From Microbacterium croceum (GTDB lineage Bacteria > Actinomycetota > Actinomycetes > Actinomycetales > Microbacteriaceae), in contig NZ_JAHWXN010000001.1 of assembly GCF_023091245.1 (NCBI RefSeq), positions 558,001 through 622,000 on the forward strand: a DNA stretch of 64,000 bases, in the 5' to 3' direction. The notes under the pieces are model-generated. The model made no database searches. It saw only the letters and a list, made by a program, of their open reading frames with translations, and had not been told where the DNA came from. The position numbers and the translations under genes were made by a program. Shown here in pieces: positions 46,055 to 57,673 of this stretch (its first letter is position 1; each line of letters starts with the position of its first letter).

Positions 46055-46294
46055 TCAGCGCCAGCGGGTGGTCATCAGGAAGCCGATCAGGGCGATGCCC
46101 AGGCCGATCGCCAGGTTCCAGTTGTCGAGTCCCGGGATCGGGAACTGCATCCCCGAGATGTAGAACACGAGGATCCACGCCAACCCCAGCAGCATGAAGC
46201 CGATCATCACCGGCTTGAACCAGACGGCGTTCGGAGCCGCCTCGCCCTCGGCGCGCTCGACGACGGGCTCTTCACTCTTGCGCTCTCGTGCCAT
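46055..46294 (-). CDS. crgA: Cell division protein CrgA
   Basis: 79 residues. A charged N-terminus (MARERKSEEPVVERAEG) precedes two transmembrane helices (VMIGFMLLGLAWILVFYIS and LAIGLGIALIGFLM) linked by the PIPGLDNWN loop, the CrgA signature, ending in TTRWR. In Streptomyces and mycobacteria it links FtsZ with the divisome and wall synthases. The open frame extends upstream but the ATG at 46294 gives the family length. Confidence 0.94.
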   Translation of the reverse strand: MARERKSEEPVVERAEGEAAPNAVWFKPVMIGFMLLGLAWILVFYISGMQFPIPGLDNWNLAIGLGIALIGFLMTTRWR

Positions 46295-46386
46295 TCCGTC
46301 ATTGTACCCAAGAGTGCTGTCTCGAATCGATGTCGGTTGCTCCCGCCCTCGGCTTCCGTTCAGCCCGGGGCGATAAGATCGCGCCC

Positions 46387-47181
46387 ATGACTGCATCCGT
46401 CGCGCCTGGGGGGCGACGTTCGCATCGCTCCCGACCGCGGTCTCGGGCGACATTCGCGAGCGTCCTCGGGGAGCTCCTGCTCACCGCCGGTGTGCTCGTG
46501 CTGCTGTTCGTCTCCTGGCAGATGTGGATCGGCGACATCATCATCAGTGCTCAGAAGAACGAGGAAGGCGCCGCGGTCTCCGCGCAGCTCGCTCAGGCAG
46601 AGGCACCCGAGCTTCCTCCACTGGTCGCGGCCGACGACGGCACGACGACCTACGAGCCGGTCATCCCCGCCGCCCCGGCCGACACGGAGTGGCTCGCGCA
46701 GATGCACATCCCGCGGTTCGGCGCGGACTACAACGTGGGCATCTACGGTGGCACCAGCCGTGCGCGCACCCTCGACGACCTCGGCATCGGCGTCTACACG
46801 AACTCGAAGATGCCCGGCGAGGTCGGCAACTTCGCGATGGCAGGTCACCGCACCACGTGGGGCAAGCCGTTCAACCAGCTCGACAAGCTGCAGCTGAACG
46901 ATGCGATCGTGGTCGAGACACGCGACGGCTGGTTCACCTACCGCTTCCGCACGCTGGAGTACGTCAAGCCCACCCAGACCGACGTGCTCGCCGACGTGCC
47001 GCAGATGCCCGAGGTGCAGACGGGGGAGCGCTACATCACCCTCACCGCATGCTCGCCGCTGTACTCGCTCGCCGAGCGCATCGTCGCCTACGGGGTCTTC
47101 GAGAGCTTCCAGCCCCGGGCCGAGGGTCCGCCCAAGGCACTGACCGACCCGCCGCCACCCCCGGCCGCACCGTCGGTATAG
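46387..47181 (+). CDS. Class E sortase
   Basis: 264 residues. An N-terminal membrane helix (ELLLTAGVLVLLFVSWQMW, about 34-52) leads to an extracellular beta-barrel; catalytic His in MAGHRTTW near residue 153, Cys in LTACSPLYSL near 220, and the following Arg in AERIVAYG near 231. A Pro-rich tail follows. Class E sortases usually recognise LAXTG, which is exactly the C-terminal signal of the GH92 protein in this window. The gene is next to pabA-like and pknB, the usual position of this sortase in actinobacteria. Confidence 0.9.
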   Translation: MTASVAPGGRRSHRSRPRSRATFASVLGELLLTAGVLVLLFVSWQMWIGDIIISAQKNEEGAAVSAQLAQAEAPELPPLVAADDGTTTYEPVIPAAPADTEWLAQMHIPRFGADYNVGIYGGTSRARTLDDLGIGVYTNSKMPGEVGNFAMAGHRTTWGKPFNQLDKLQLNDAIVVETRDGWFTYRFRTLEYVKPTQTDVLADVPQMPEVQTGERYITLTACSPLYSLAERIVAYGVFESFQPRAEGPPKALTDPPPPPAAPSV

Positions 47182-47210
47182 GTTGTGGAAAGCGACGAGG
47201 GAGAAGACTG

Positions 47211-47366
47211 ATGTATGCCGGACTCTGGCGCCTGCTGCCCGGCCCCTGGTGGGTGCGGCTGCTGATCGTGCTGATCGTGGTCTCCGCCGTGCTCTACGCC
47301 CTCTTCTACTATGTGTTCCCCTGGGTGAGCCCGATCGTGTCCCCTGGTGAGATCGACCTCGAATGA
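47211..47366 (+). CDS. 51-residue single-pass membrane peptide
   Basis: ATG with agaag upstream; begins MYAGLWRLLPGPWW and has one long hydrophobic helix (VRLLIVLIVVSAVLYALFYYVF) and an acidic end. It lies 29 bases after the sortase, and its stop overlaps the next ATG by four bases (ATGA), so it is co-translated. Short membrane peptides occur at this position in related genomes; role unknown. Confidence 0.75.
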   Translation: MYAGLWRLLPGPWWVRLLIVLIVVSAVLYALFYYVFPWVSPIVSPGEIDLE

Positions 47367-47995
47367 TCCGGGTGCTCGTGGTCGACAACCACGACAGCTT
47401 CGTGCACACTCTGGTCGGCTACCTGCGGCAGCTCGGTGCCGAGGCCACGATGATCGAATCGGATGCCGTCGACTCCGCCGGACTCTCGCAGCTGCTGCCT
47501 GCCTTCGACGCCCTGATGCTCTCGCCTGGCCCTGGTTCTCCGGCTGACGCCGGGGTCTCGCTCGAGGCGGTACGGATCGCCGCACGCACGCGGCTGCCGT
47601 TGCTCGGCGTCTGCTTGGGGCACCAGGTGATCGGTGCGGCCTTCGGAGCGCGCGTGACCGAGGCGTCCGAGCTCATGCACGGGATGGCCTCACCGGTGCA
47701 TCACGACGGCTCGTTGCTGTTCGCCGGGCTGCCGTCTCCCTTCGATGTCGGTCGCTACCACTCGCTCGCCCTCGCCGAGGCGGACCTGCCGGCGGAGCTG
47801 AGAGTGACGGCGCGCACCGAGAGTGGCACGGTCATGGGGATCTCGCATGTGGACCTGCCCGTCCACAGTGTGCAGTTCCACCCCGAGAGCGTCCTCACCG
47901 AGGGCGGCTATCGGCTGCTCGCCAACTGGCTCGACTCCCTCGGCGATACCTCTGCCGTCGAGCGTGCGGAGGCGCTGCACCCGCTGTCGCGCTGA
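47363..47995 (+). CDS. Class I glutamine amidotransferase (PabA/TrpG-like)
   Basis: 210 residues. The catalytic triad is visible: Cys in LLGVCLGHQVIG, His and Glu in VQFHPESVLTEGG. LVVDNHDSFVHTLVGYL and LSPGPGSP are typical of the anthranilate/4-amino-4-deoxychorismate synthase subunit. The partner synthase is not nearby, so whether it serves folate or tryptophan cannot be settled; the same position in M. tuberculosis holds Rv0013. Its stop lies three bases from the pknB stop (convergent). Confidence 0.9.
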   Translation: MIRVLVVDNHDSFVHTLVGYLRQLGAEATMIESDAVDSAGLSQLLPAFDALMLSPGPGSPADAGVSLEAVRIAARTRLPLLGVCLGHQVIGAAFGARVTEASELMHGMASPVHHDGSLLFAGLPSPFDVGRYHSLALAEADLPAELRVTARTESGTVMGISHVDLPVHSVQFHPESVLTEGGYRLLANWLDSLGDTSAVERAEALHPLSR

Positions 47996-47998
47996 GTC

Positions 47999-49690
47999 CT
48001 ACTCGCCGGTGCAGTACCGCAGTTCGACAGCTGATCCGATCGGCACGTCGCCAGGGGCCGCCGACATCGACATGACGGTGGGCGGGTCGGTCGCGGGGCA
48101 GTCCGGTGATTCGACGGGGGTCGGGGTGAGTCCGAGCGATTCGAGGTTCGTGGTCGCCGCAGCGAGCGTCCACCCCGCGAGGTCGGTGAGAGTGACCTTT
48201 CCGCTGGCGACGACCAGGTTGATGACGGTGCCCGGGGCGACCTCGGCATCTTCCTTCTCGCTCGCGGAGATCACGGTGTCCGCCGCGATCGACTTGTCAT
48301 TGCGTTGGATCACCGTGCCCAGTTCGAGTCCGGCCGCGGTCAGGGCCTTCTTCGCGTTCGCGAGCGACATGCCCTCCAGCTGGGGCACGGTCGACGTCTC
48401 GACGCCGGACGACACATAGAGGGTGACCGTGTCGCCCTCGCTGACCGTCTCTCCGGCCTCGGGATCGGTGCGGATCACGTTGCCCTCGGTGATGTCGGTA
48501 CTCGTCTCGACCACCAGTTTCGTCGTGAGATCCAGATCCGACAGGTCGGACTGTGCCCGTTCGGACGAGACGTTCACCAGATTCGGGACCACGCGGGACG
48601 TGGTGGGCACCTCGGGAGGACGCATGCTGATGGTCCAGACCCAGAACAGCACGGAGGCGAGGAGTACGGCGAGAAGAGCGACGCCCGCCCAGATCCACGC
48701 CACGGGCGGCCCCGACTGCGTGCGGGCCATGGTCGTATCGGTGCTGAGCTGTCGCAGGGAGCGCGCGGTCTCCTGCGCCTGGCGCGGGCTCGGGCCGTAC
48801 AGCTCGCTGGTGAGCGCCCCCAGCTCTTTGCGGCTCGGCGCGTGGCCGCTGACCGCATTGTCGAGCGCGGCGCGGAAATGCGCGGCATCCGGGTAACGCT
48901 GGTACGGATCCTTCGCGAGTGCGCGCAGCACCACCGGGTCGAGGGCGCCAGGGGCGTCTTCGTTGACCTCGGTCGGAGGGACCGGCGTCTCGCTCACGTG
49001 CTGATAGGCGACGGCGACCGGCGACTCGCCGCGGAACGGCTGTCGTCCGGTGAGCAGTTCGTAGAGCACGACGCCGGTCGAGTACAGGTCGGCGCGTGCA
49101 TCGACCGGCTCGCCCTTCGCCTGCTCCGGCGAGAAGTAGGCGGCAGTGCCGATGATCTGCGTGGTCTCGGCCACGGTCGACGACGAGTCGGACACCGCGC
49201 GAGCGATGCCGAAGTCCATGACCTTGACCTGGCCCTTCTCGGTGACCATGACGTTGCCCGGCTTGATGTCGCGGTGCACGACACCTGCCCGGTGCGAGTA
49301 GTCGAGCGCCTCGAGGATGCCGTCGGTGTAGCGGACAGCATCCTCCACCGGCACCGGTCCTGCCGCGATGATGTCCTTCAGCAGCGTGCCGCTGATGAGT
49401 TCCATCACGATATAAGGAGGCTCGTCCGAGGAGCTGTCGGTGTTCGAGGGATCGCCGGCGTCGTACACGCGCACGATCGACGGATGCGACATCCGCGATG
49501 CAGCCTGGGCCTCGAGACGGAAACGCGTGCGGAACGCGGTGTCCTTGGCGAGTTCGGGGTCGAGGATCTTGATCGCGACCTCGCGACCGAGCGTCAGATC
49601 CTGGCCGCGGTAGACCTTGGCCATCCCCCCGCGCCCGATGAGCTCGCCGACGCGGTACCTACCCGCGAGAACGCGTGGCTCTGTGGACAC
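47999..49690 (-). CDS. pknB: PASTA-domain serine/threonine kinase PknB
   Basis: 563 residues. Kinase domain 1 to about 275: glycine-rich loop [11 protein letters not shown], catalytic [20 protein letters not shown]; the activation loop has a run of Ser/Thr. A single membrane helix (about 340-360) and then three extracellular PASTA repeats (from [17 protein letters not shown]) that bind peptidoglycan fragments. It phosphorylates division and wall proteins. Ends the operon from fhaA; 41 bases after pknA. Confidence 0.95.
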   Translation of the reverse strand: MSTEPRVLAGRYRVGELIGRGGMAKVYRGQDLTLGREVAIKILDPELAKDTAFRTRFRLEAQAASRMSHPSIVRVYDAGDPSNTDSSSDEPPYIVMELISGTLLKDIIAAGPVPVEDAVRYTDGILEALDYSHRAGVVHRDIKPGNVMVTEKGQVKVMDFGIARAVSDSSSTVAETTQIIGTAAYFSPEQAKGEPVDARADLYSTGVVLYELLTGRQPFRGESPVAVAYQHVSETPVPPTEVNEDAPGALDPVVLRALAKDPYQRYPDAAHFRAALDNAVSGHAPSRKELGALTSELYGPSPRQAQETARSLRQLSTDTTMARTQSGPPVAWIWAGVALLAVLLASVLFWVWTISMRPPEVPTTSRVVPNLVNVSSERAQSDLSDLDLTTKLVVETSTDITEGNVIRTDPEAGETVSEGDTVTLYVSSGVETSTVPQLEGMSLANAKKALTAAGLELGTVIQRNDKSIAADTVISASEKEDAEVAPGTVINLVVASGKVTLTDLAGWTLAAATTNLESLGLTPTPVESPDCPATDPPTVMSMSAAPGDVPIGSAVELRYCTGE

Positions 49691-49731
49691 GTACTACCCC
49701 CTGGCGAAACTGATGTTGAGCTGGAATAAGG

Positions 49732-51494
<1,763 letters not shown>

Positions 51495-51498
<4 letters not shown>

Positions 51499-52949
51499 CT
51501 GCCCAGCACCGCCTCTATGACCTTCTTCGCAATCGGAGCGGCGATCGTGTCGCCCGACCCTGATTGTCCCTGACCGCCGCCGTCTTCGACGACGACTGCT
51601 ACTGCGACCGCCGGGTCGTCCGCGGGGGCGAACCCCGTGAACCACAACGTATGCGGCTTGTTTCCGTTCTCGGCTGTACCGGTTTTACCCGCCACGTTGA
51701 CCCCGTCTATTCTTGCACCCTGCGCCGCGCCCGTAGAGACGCTCGCGACCATGGCGTCAGTGACCTCGTCGGCCGTATCCGCTTCCATCGCGCGGCCGAA
51801 CTCACTGTTGTCGAACGCCCGGATGACCGAGAGGTCGTCTCCGATCACCGCGTCGACCATGTGCGGGTTCATGACGACCCCGTCGTTGGCGATTCCCGCG
51901 GCGACCATCGCGATCTGCAGAGGAGTCGCGGTGACCTGGCCCTGTCCGAAACCGGTCAACGCCGTCTGCGCATCATCGAGTGCGCGCGGGTAGCTGGAGG
52001 GCGTCGAGGTGAGCGGAATATCGAAGCTCTTGTTGAAACCGAGCTTCTCGGCCATCTCGCGGATCGCGTCGTCGCCGAGTTCCACGGCGAGCTCGGCCAT
52101 CGGGATGTTGCAGCTGAGGCGGATGGCCTCGGCGATCGTCACCGTGGCTCCGGGGCCACAGGCGCTGCCCCAGGCGTTGGACACCTTGTTCGACGACCCG
52201 GGGAGCGTGTAGGAGGCAGGGTTCGGGAGCGTCGACTGGGGGGTCCAGTCGCCGCTCTCGAACGCGGCAGCGGCCACGACGATCTTGAACGTCGACCCCG
52301 GCGGGTTGAGGTCCCCGGCGATGGCGCGGTTCGAGAGCGGCTTGGACGGGTCGGCGGCGAGCTGCGCGTAGGCGGAGTTCGCCGCATCCGCATCGTGGGT
52401 CGCGAGCAGGTTCGTGTCGAAACCGGGCGTGGAGACCAGGGCGAGCACGCGTCCGGTCTTCGGCTCGATCGCGACCACAGCCCCGGTCAGGCCGTCGAGC
52501 GCCTCGTAGGCCGCGCGCTGCGCCGCGGTGTCGAGCGAGAGCTCGACGCTGAAACCGCGCTGCGGCTGCCCCGAGATGATGCGCTCGATCTCGGCGAAGA
52601 AGGCGTTGGAACCGGTACCGGACAGGTCGGTGTTCATGGCCTGCTCGATCCCGGTGCGGGAGTCGAGAGCTGCGTTGAAGTAGCCGGTGACCGGCTCCCA
52701 CATCGTGGCATCCGCGTAGACGCGCTGGAACTGGTACTGGTCATCGCTCGGCACCGACGTCGCGATGGCGGTGCCGTCGACGATGATCGATCCACGCTGG
52801 ATCTCGTAGCTGTCCAGTCGCGTGCGCTTGTTGTTCGGGTCCTGTGCCAGGGTGTCGGCTTCGACGACCTGGATCCAGCTGGTCGCGGCGAACAAGGCGA
52901 TGAACATGAACAGCATCACGATGCTGAGGCGGCGGAGTTCACGGGTCAT
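51495..52949 (-). CDS. pbpA: Penicillin-binding protein PbpA (class B transpeptidase)
   Basis: 484 residues. N-terminal membrane anchor (IVMLFMFIALFAATSWIQVV), then a dimerisation part and the transpeptidase domain. Catalytic motifs are NPPGSTFK (Ser in SxxK), SCN in RLSCNIPMAEL and KTG in VAGKTGTAEN. It cross-links peptidoglycan with RodA as partner. Its start overlaps the rodA stop by four bases, and its own stop overlaps pknA. Confidence 0.95.
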
Positions 52950-54331
52950 CCGATCACCACCCGGGGCTGGCGGCGGACGCCGTCGGAGATGCGTAGGAGC
53001 AGCGCCACGATGATCCAGTTGGCCACGAGCGAGGAACCTCCTGCGGCGAGGAACGGCGTGGTCAGGCCGGTCAACGGGATGACCCGGGTGACGCCGCCGA
53101 CCATGATGAACACCTGCAGCGCGATCGTGAACGAGAGTCCCGTCGCGAGCAGCTTGCCGAAGTCGTCCTGACCGGCGAGACCGATGCGCACACCGCGGCT
53201 GACGAAGACCATGTAGAGGCACAGGATCGCGAAGAGCCCGATCAGGCCGAGTTCCTCGCCGAGGCTGGTGATGATGTAGTCGCTGTGCGCGAGGGGTGTG
53301 ACCTCGGGGCGCCCCTGACCCCATCCGGTGCCGATCAGGCCGCCCCGAGCCAGGCCGAACAGGCCCTGCATCGGCTGATAGCCCGCGCCATCCGGGTCGA
53401 CCTGGTTCGGGTCGAACAGGAACAGCCAGTTGATGAAACGTCCGCGCACATAGCTGAGGATCTGCGTCGCGACGGCGACGCCGGCGACCACCAGGGTCAG
53501 ACCGATCACGACCCAGCTCGTCTTACCCGTTGCCACGTAGAGCATCGCGACGAACATGCCGAAGATGAGGGTTCCGGTGCCGAGGTCGCGCTGCAGCACG
53601 ATGATGCCGAGCGAGATGGCCCAGACCACCAGCACCGGGCCGAGCTCGCGCATGCGCGGCCAGGTCATGCCGAGGAAGCGCGTGCCGACCGAGGTCAGAC
53701 TCTCGCGGGTGCGCACGAGGTAGCCGGCGAAGAAGATCGCGAGACAGATCTTGGCGAGCTCGCCGGGCTGGAACGCGAAGACGCCGCCGAGCGACACCCA
53801 CACCGCGGCGTTCGCATCGGGGATGCGCAGCCCCGGCACGAAGGGCAGGAGCAGCAGCAGGATGCCGGCGAGGCCGAAGATGTAGGTGTAGCGGAAGAGG
53901 ATGCGGTAGTTGCGGAGCGCGATCACGACCGCGATGGCGCCGGCGAGCGAGATCGCCGTCCACGCCAGCTGCTTCGTGGAGTACGCATCCCATCCGGTGT
54001 TCTTGAACGCGATGTCGATGCGGTAGATCATCGCGATGCCGAGGCCGGTGAGCAGCGTCGCGATCGGCAGCACGAACGGGTCTGCGTCGGAGGCCACGGC
54101 CCGCAGCACGAAATGCAGCGCGAATGCCAGCACCGCCAGGCCGCCGCCGATGCCGAGCACGACAGGGTCGATGACGCCGAGGGCGCCGAGCTGCACCAGC
54201 GTCAGCGAGGCACCGGCGATGGCGCAGGCGAACAGCAGCAGCCAGAACTCACGATTGCGCTGCGTCTGGGGCAGGCGGATGCGCTTGAGGGCCTTGATGA
54301 CGCTGGTGTCGGCGGAGACATCGGTACTCAT
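52946..54331 (-). CDS. rodA: RodA/FtsW family lipid II polymerase
   Basis: 461 residues with about 10-12 hydrophobic helices. Conserved motifs: AAVWVSLGGVFAFQPGELAKI, the loop LARGGLIGTGWGQGRPEVTPLAHSDYI and GLTTPFLAAGGSS. SEDS proteins polymerise glycan strands and pair with a class B PBP, encoded next here. The start overlaps the pstP stop. It is the elongation-type SEDS of the pkn cluster. Confidence 0.94.
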   Translation of the reverse strand: MSTDVSADTSVIKALKRIRLPQTQRNREFWLLLFACAIAGASLTLVQLGALGVIDPVVLGIGGGLAVLAFALHFVLRAVASDADPFVLPIATLLTGLGIAMIYRIDIAFKNTGWDAYSTKQLAWTAISLAGAIAVVIALRNYRILFRYTYIFGLAGILLLLLPFVPGLRIPDANAAVWVSLGGVFAFQPGELAKICLAIFFAGYLVRTRESLTSVGTRFLGMTWPRMRELGPVLVVWAISLGIIVLQRDLGTGTLIFGMFVAMLYVATGKTSWVVIGLTLVVAGVAVATQILSYVRGRFINWLFLFDPNQVDPDGAGYQPMQGLFGLARGGLIGTGWGQGRPEVTPLAHSDYIITSLGEELGLIGLFAILCLYMVFVSRGVRIGLAGQDDFGKLLATGLSFTIALQVFIMVGGVTRVIPLTGLTTPFLAAGGSSLVANWIIVALLLRISDGVRRQPRVVIG

Positions 54332-55635
54332 CCGTCACCTCCGGCAGGTGTCTCGGTCGGCATCGGCAGGGGCGTCGGCGTGAGGGTGGGGGTCGGCAGC
54401 GCGTTCGCGTCGGCCCCTGCGCGCAGCCGATCGACGATGGCCATCGCATCCGACAGCGAGCGCGCCGAGATCGTGCGCTCCACCGAGGCGCGCTGGTACT
54501 CGGGCAGGTTCGCGAGCAGGATGTCGGTGTCCTGCACCGGTGTGGAGAGGGTGATCGGCCCGATGTTCTGCTGCACGCCCTGGAAGATCACGACGCTGTC
54601 GTCGTCGGCGCCGATGAAGTAGCGCGTCTGCGTCCAGCTGTAGGCGGCGAAGGCCGCGAAGCCGAGCATGGCGATCACCACGAGCACACCGGCGATCCAG
54701 CCGAGGCGGCGGCGCTTCGCACGTCGACGGTCCTCTTCGATGAGCTCCTCGAGATACTCGGCCGCGGGTTCGAAGTGGCTCGGCTCGTTCGCCGCCTGGC
54801 GCACCGGGTGCAGCCAGTTCGAACGGGCGGGGCGGGCGGAGGGCACCAGCACGCCGGGCGGGTTCGACGCAGCACCGACGATCGTCGGGGTGCCGGAGGA
54901 GAGCGGGTGGTGTCCGCCCACGTCCACCAGCACGATCGTGACGTTGTCGGGCGCTCCGCCGTCGAGGGCCTGCTTGAGCAGGTTGTCTGCCGTGCGGCCG
55001 GGAGCCATCCCCAGGCGCATGGCCTTGAGCACGCGCGTCTCGTCGACCACGCCGGAGAGGCCGTCGGAGCACAGCAGCCAACGGTCGCCGGGCTGCGTGT
55101 GCATCACGAACAGATCGAGCTCCGGGTCGGAGTCCATGTCGCTGAGCACGCGCATGAGCACGGAACGGCGCGGGTGGTAGCGCGCCTCCTCGGGGGTGAT
55201 GCGACCGGAGTCGACCAGGCGCTGCACGAACGTATGGTCGGTCGTGATCTGCGTCAGAGCATCGTCGCGGTACAGGTAGATGCGCGAGTCGCCGATGTGG
55301 CCGATGACGGCGTAGTCGTCGACCATGATGATCGCGCTGACCGTGGTGCCGAGGCCGGCGAGCTCGGGGCGCTCCTTGGCGGCGCGGATGAGGTCGCCCG
55401 CGGCCATGGTGACGGCGGCCTGCAGCGATGCCTGCGCATCCTCGGTCGAGGCGTAGCCCTGGTCGAGCGGCTCGAGGTGCTGGATCGCGATGCTCGACGC
55501 GACGTCACCGCCGGCGTGGCCGCCCATGCCGTCGGCGACGGCGAACAGGTTCGCTCCCGAGTATCCGGAGTCCTGGTTGTTGGAGCGGACCTTCCCGGTA
55601 TGGGAGATCGCAGCGCTCGAGCCTTCGAAGACCAT
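54328..55635 (-). CDS. pstP: PP2C-type serine/threonine phosphatase
   Basis: 435 residues. Phosphatase domain (about 1-240) with metal-binding Asp in VADGMGGHAGGDVAS, IGHIGDSRIYLYRDD and CSDGLSGVVD, and GGAPDNVTIVLVD. A membrane helix (IAGVLVVIAMLGFAAFAAYSW) near residue 330 and a short external tail rich in Pro/Thr follow. It reverses PknA/PknB phosphorylation. Codons are spaced seven bases from fhaB. Confidence 0.94.
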   Translation of the reverse strand: MVFEGSSAAISHTGKVRSNNQDSGYSGANLFAVADGMGGHAGGDVASSIAIQHLEPLDQGYASTEDAQASLQAAVTMAAGDLIRAAKERPELAGLGTTVSAIIMVDDYAVIGHIGDSRIYLYRDDALTQITTDHTFVQRLVDSGRITPEEARYHPRRSVLMRVLSDMDSDPELDLFVMHTQPGDRWLLCSDGLSGVVDETRVLKAMRLGMAPGRTADNLLKQALDGGAPDNVTIVLVDVGGHHPLSSGTPTIVGAASNPPGVLVPSARPARSNWLHPVRQAANEPSHFEPAAEYLEELIEEDRRRAKRRRLGWIAGVLVVIAMLGFAAFAAYSWTQTRYFIGADDDSVVIFQGVQQNIGPITLSTPVQDTDILLANLPEYQRASVERTISARSLSDAMAIVDRLRAGADANALPTPTLTPTPLPMPTETPAGGDG

Positions 55636-55642
55636 GCCGGGG

Positions 55643-56167
55643 TCAGGCTCGCAGCTCGAAGGTCGTGGCGCCCACCTTGATGGGCGTGCCGAGCGAGAGG
55701 GTGACGGGGGAGCCCGAGACCCGCTGACCGGCGACGAAGGTGCCGTTGGTGGAGTCGAGGTCCTGGATCGCCCAGCTGTCGCCGCGCAGCATGAGTCGCG
55801 CGTGGTGACTGGAGGTGTAGTCGTCGCGGATCACGAGAGCCGACTCGCTGGAGCGGCCGATCGTGAGGGAGTCGGCGCCGAGAGGAAGCTCCAGCCCTGC
55901 CTTGGGCCCGGACGTGATGACCAGCCGCTTCGCCGTCGCGATCGTCGCCGGACCGGTCGAGGGCTTCGCGGACGCCGGCCGCGGGGCCTGCGCGGGGGCC
56001 GGGGTCGCACCCGCGGCAGGAACGCCACCCGCCGTCGCCTCGACGGGAAGCTTGCGCACCTTCACCCCGAACAGGTCGGCGCGCAGGGAGTAGATGACGC
56101 CGAAGACGAAGAACCACAGCACGATCAGGAAGCCGATGCGCAGCAGGAGCAGGACGAGTTCACTCAT
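55643..56167 (-). CDS. fhaB: FHA-domain protein FhaB (FipA)
   Basis: 174 residues. An N-terminal membrane helix (LVLLLLRIGFLIVLWFFVFGVIYSL) precedes an Ala/Pro-rich linker and a C-terminal FHA domain (about 80-174) with TIGRSSESALVI, SSHHARL and STNGTFV. FHA reads phosphothreonine; in mycobacteria FipA links PknB signalling to division. The start overlaps the fhaA stop by four bases. Confidence 0.92.
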   Translation of the reverse strand: MSELVLLLLRIGFLIVLWFFVFGVIYSLRADLFGVKVRKLPVEATAGGVPAAGATPAPAQAPRPASAKPSTGPATIATAKRLVITSGPKAGLELPLGADSLTIGRSSESALVIRDDYTSSHHARLMLRGDSWAIQDLDSTNGTFVAGQRVSGSPVTLSLGTPIKVGATTFELRA

Positions 56168-56880
56168 GACAGGGCTCCGAACGCCCGGGTGGAGTCATCC
56201 GTCGGACGGGAAGGGGATGCGACAGGGACGATCTTGAACACCAAGTCGGTGCGGCCGATCGTGATCGTGGTGTCGCTGGGGAGGGCTGCTTCGCGGAGCT
56301 TCTGCCCGTTGACCTTGGTGCCGTTGGTGGAGCCGAGGTCGCGCATCATGGCGCGCTCGCCGTCCCACAGGATCTCGGCGTGCTTGCGACTGGAGCCGGC
56401 ATCCGCGATCGTGATGTCGGCATCCGTCCCTCGCCCGATGACCGTACGGGCGCGGGTGATCGAGTGGCGACGCCCGTCGACATCGACCACCGCCTGCCAG
56501 CTGACGCGGCCTTCGACGGTGCCGGAGCTGACGCGCACGGTGCCGGTGGCGACCTTGTCATCCGCTTCGAGCGTGATGGCGAGCGGGCCGGCGAAGCTGT
56601 ACCCCTGCGCCTTCGCGTGCGCGGTGAGCAGAGCGTGCAGCTCGTCGGTCAGCGCGCCGCCGAGGCCGCGCATGCGGTCCGCGTCGTCGGGGCTGAGACG
56701 CACGACATAGCTGTTGGGCGCGATGATGCGATCGCGGCTCACGACCGCGGCCTTCGTGTCGGCTTCCCGCCGGAGTGCCGAAGCGATCTCCACCGGCTGG
56801 ATGCCGCTGCGGAAGGTCTTCGCGAAGGCGCCGTTCACGGCGCGCTCGAGACCCTTCTCAAAGCTGTCAAGTAGTCCCAC
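56164..56880 (-). CDS. fhaA: FHA-domain protein FhaA
   Basis: 238 residues from a GTG at 56880 with agagga upstream; it opens GLLDSFEKGLERAVNG, the DUF3662 domain (about 1-130), typical of FhaA. The C-terminal FHA domain (about 145-230) has TVIGRGTDADITI, SRKHAEI and GSTNGTKVNG. Much shorter than the mycobacterial protein, which has a long linker. First gene of the operon with pstP, rodA, pbpA and the kinases. Confidence 0.92.
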   Translation of the reverse strand: MGLLDSFEKGLERAVNGAFAKTFRSGIQPVEIASALRREADTKAAVVSRDRIIAPNSYVVRLSPDDADRMRGLGGALTDELHALLTAHAKAQGYSFAGPLAITLEADDKVATGTVRVSSGTVEGRVSWQAVVDVDGRRHSITRARTVIGRGTDADITIADAGSSRKHAEILWDGERAMMRDLGSTNGTKVNGQKLREAALPSDTTITIGRTDLVFKIVPVASPSRPTDDSTRAFGALS

Positions 56881-57070
56881 TGGGCTCCTCTGGCATGCCA
56901 ACTGGTAGGGACATCGTAGCCAGGTGACCTGGAAGTGCGCCCCGCAGCGGCGCTGTGGGGCGAAATCCGGGCGCGTCCACGGCCCAGAACTGCGCGATGC
57001 TGCGCTGATTTCTCCGCGCTCCAGACGCGTGATATCCTCGCAAAGTTGAGTTCTTCGGAGCGAGACGCTC

Positions 57071-57153
57071 GCGCGAGTGGCGGAATGGTAGACGCGCTGG
57101 CTTCAGGTGCCAGTGTCCTTATGGACGTGGGGGTTCAAGTCCCCCCTCGCGCA
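57071..57153 (+). tRNA. tRNA-Leu (CAG)
   Basis: 83 bases with a long variable arm (class II). Acceptor GCGCGAG / CTCGCGC, anticodon loop TTCAGGT (anticodon CAG), T-arm gggggttcaagtccccc. Discriminator A; CCA not encoded. Confidence 0.97.
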
Positions 57154-57162
57154 CAGCGAGAT

Positions 57163-57201
57163 GAAGGGCCCGGTCCGGTGGGATCGGGCCCTTCGCCGTT
57201 T
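57163..57201 (+). terminator. Terminator of tRNA-Leu
   Basis: 14-base arms (13 of 14 matching, 57163-57176 with 57181-57194) around a four-base loop, followed by gccgttt. Confidence 0.8.
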
Positions 57202-57265
57202 CCGGACACGTCCGTGGCCCGTCCTCTCACAGCTCTACGAGGCCGGCCTTGACGGCGGCGATCAG

Positions 57266-57305
57266 CGGCGGAGGCGACCTGGATGCCCGGCCAGTCGCGG
57301 ACGAC
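57266..57305 (-). pseudogene. Fragment of a tyrosine-phosphatase gene
   Basis: 40 bases match the start-proximal part of the phosphatase gene at 57898-57937 in 38 positions, in the same orientation. Nothing else of that gene is present. This indicates a duplication with loss, or a rearrangement, just downstream of the tRNA. Confidence 0.7.
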
Positions 57306-57327
57306 GAGCCGGTGCTAGGTTCAGGGC

Positions 57328-57633
57328 ATGTTCGAGACGATGGTCTTCAGTTGGGATCACGCGTTCCCGCTTGAGCAGTACGGTGATGACGATGAGCCCG
57401 ACATCCGCGACGTGCTACCGGCCGGGCTGGTCGCGCGTCTGACCGAATGGGGCGAGCGCTTCGATGCCGCATGGGACTACGAAGTCGCACTGTTCCGACA
57501 CAAGCAGGATCGTGAGGAACTCGACCGGGAGTTTCGGCTGCTCGCGGCTGAACTTCGAGCGCTCGGCTATCCGTTCACGGAACGGGCGTGGTGGCGTGAG
57601 CTGCAGGAACCCTCGTGGAAGCCAAGCTCCTGA
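57328..57633 (+). CDS. Orphan 101-residue protein
   Basis: Acidic, Trp-rich soluble protein (MFETMVFSWDHAFPLEQYGDD start; FTERAWWREL near the end). No recognised family. It lies between a phosphatase gene fragment and the intact phosphatase gene, as if inserted. The last 33 residues have a clear relative at 63046-63150 (27 of 33 identical), so this is a member of a small family with a second, broken copy. Confidence 0.65.
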   Translation: MFETMVFSWDHAFPLEQYGDDDEPDIRDVLPAGLVARLTEWGERFDAAWDYEVALFRHKQDREELDREFRLLAAELRALGYPFTERAWWRELQEPSWKPSS

Positions 57634-57673
57634 TCATCCCCGTGCACGGCCGCGAGGGCGACAGGCATCAGCG

